DNA of 64,000 nucleotides, taken from contig CAZUYD010000009.1 of the NCBI GenBank assembly GCA_964624825.1, positions 3,607 to 67,606 of the forward strand. Direction: 5' to 3'. Made by a program: the position numbers and the translations under genes. The notes below the pieces were generated by a model. That model was not told where the DNA came from, ran no database searches, and saw nothing but the letters and a program-made list of their open reading frames with translations. Origin of the DNA: Enorma sp964624825 (GTDB lineage Bacteria > Actinomycetota > Coriobacteriia > Coriobacteriales > Coriobacteriaceae). Positions 63,823 through 64,000 of the stretch are shown here, piece after piece; the first letter of the stretch is position 1, and every line of letters begins with the position of its first letter.

Positions 63823-64000
63823 ATGAAGGTCTTATATAACGACGGTCATATCGATGAATGCCCGGCCGACGAGGTCGTTCACGTCATCCGCCACAGCGCG
63901 GCGCACATCATGGCGCAGGCGGTGAAGCGCCTCTATCCCGACGCGGACTTCGCCTATGGTCCTGCGACCGACAATGGTTTCTACTACGATATCGACTTGC
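63823..64000 (+). CDS. thrS: Threonyl-tRNA synthetase, 5' part, lacking the TGS domain
   Basis: The first 59 codons run off the window. After about 22 residues the protein already reads VIRHSAAHIMAQAVKRLYPDADFAYGPATDNGFYYDIDL, the start of the ThrS editing (N2) domain, including the HxxxH metal motif. In most ThrS proteins a TGS domain of about 60 residues precedes this; an in-frame stop at 63730-63732 rules out an upstream extension. GGAAGG precedes ATG 63823. The enzyme charges tRNA-Thr; the missing domain is a recognised natural variation rather than damage. Confidence 0.9.
   Translation, partial: MKVLYNDGHIDECPADEVVHVIRHSAAHIMAQAVKRLYPDADFAYGPATDNGFYYDIDL

Overview
The window reads as a chromosomal segment of a high-GC Gram-positive bacterium, most likely a member of the class Coriobacteriia (Collinsella, Enorma or Olsenella-like). 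The reasons are a division/cell-wall cluster with SepF and DivIVA but no FtsA, dense GC-rich coding with very long antisense shadow frames, and a gene content (PiT/DUF47 pair, PucR-type regulator, folate one-carbon block) that fits that class. The genus assignment is an inference from gene content only.

Layout. 1-112: 3' end of a XerC/D-type recombinase. 113-20655: a dcw (division and cell wall) superoperon in the order mraZ, rsmH, ftsL-like, pbp/ftsI, murF, mraY, murD, ftsW, murG, murC, murB, ftsQ, ftsZ, pgeF, yggS, sepF, yggT, divIVA, closed by a strong terminator; murE is absent and ftsQ carries a 100-N assembly gap. 20878-29283: envelope and stress genes (TPM-like membrane protein, PspA), a nitroreductase, the RNase P RNA, a PiT phosphate transporter with its DUF47 partner, a YigZ/IMPACT protein, a flavin-binding-fold/ferredoxin fusion and an ATP-grasp ligase. 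28330-32355: a MarR-controlled operon (marR, amino-acid ABC transporter, ATP-grasp ligase) next to a decayed MFS efflux gene. 33155-39898: metY, a lipid-kinase-like gene, three tRNAs (Pro, Gly, Leu), a gene-free stretch bounded by inverted repeats, and an aldehyde/alcohol dehydrogenase pair. 39990-46467: tig, clpP, clpX, valS.

46855-49605 holds an unusual chaperone module: a divergent GroEL paralogue without groES, translationally coupled to a stand-alone protein that looks like only the C-terminal chaperone domain of trigger factor, followed by a MarR-family gene. 49735-60451 holds a one-carbon/tetrahydrofolate block: a PanB-fold protein that has lost the catalytic metal ligands, a small orphan protein, a PucR-type regulator, a 410-aa cysteine-rich protein of unknown function, a GcvT/LigM-type folate-dependent transferase, an SDR, then fhs, fchA, folD and folE; 5-formyl-THF cyclo-ligase and folC follow. 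I read this as a candidate pathway that passes a one-carbon unit from an unknown substrate to THF and oxidises it to formate with ATP gain. The window ends inside a thrS that lacks the usual N-terminal TGS domain.

The observations most worth a second look are the GroEL/trigger-factor-C module, the PanB-like/GcvT-like one-carbon block, the FolD with a substituted cyclohydrolase lysine beside a dedicated cyclohydrolase, and a near-identical palindromic site upstream of both mraZ and ftsZ.
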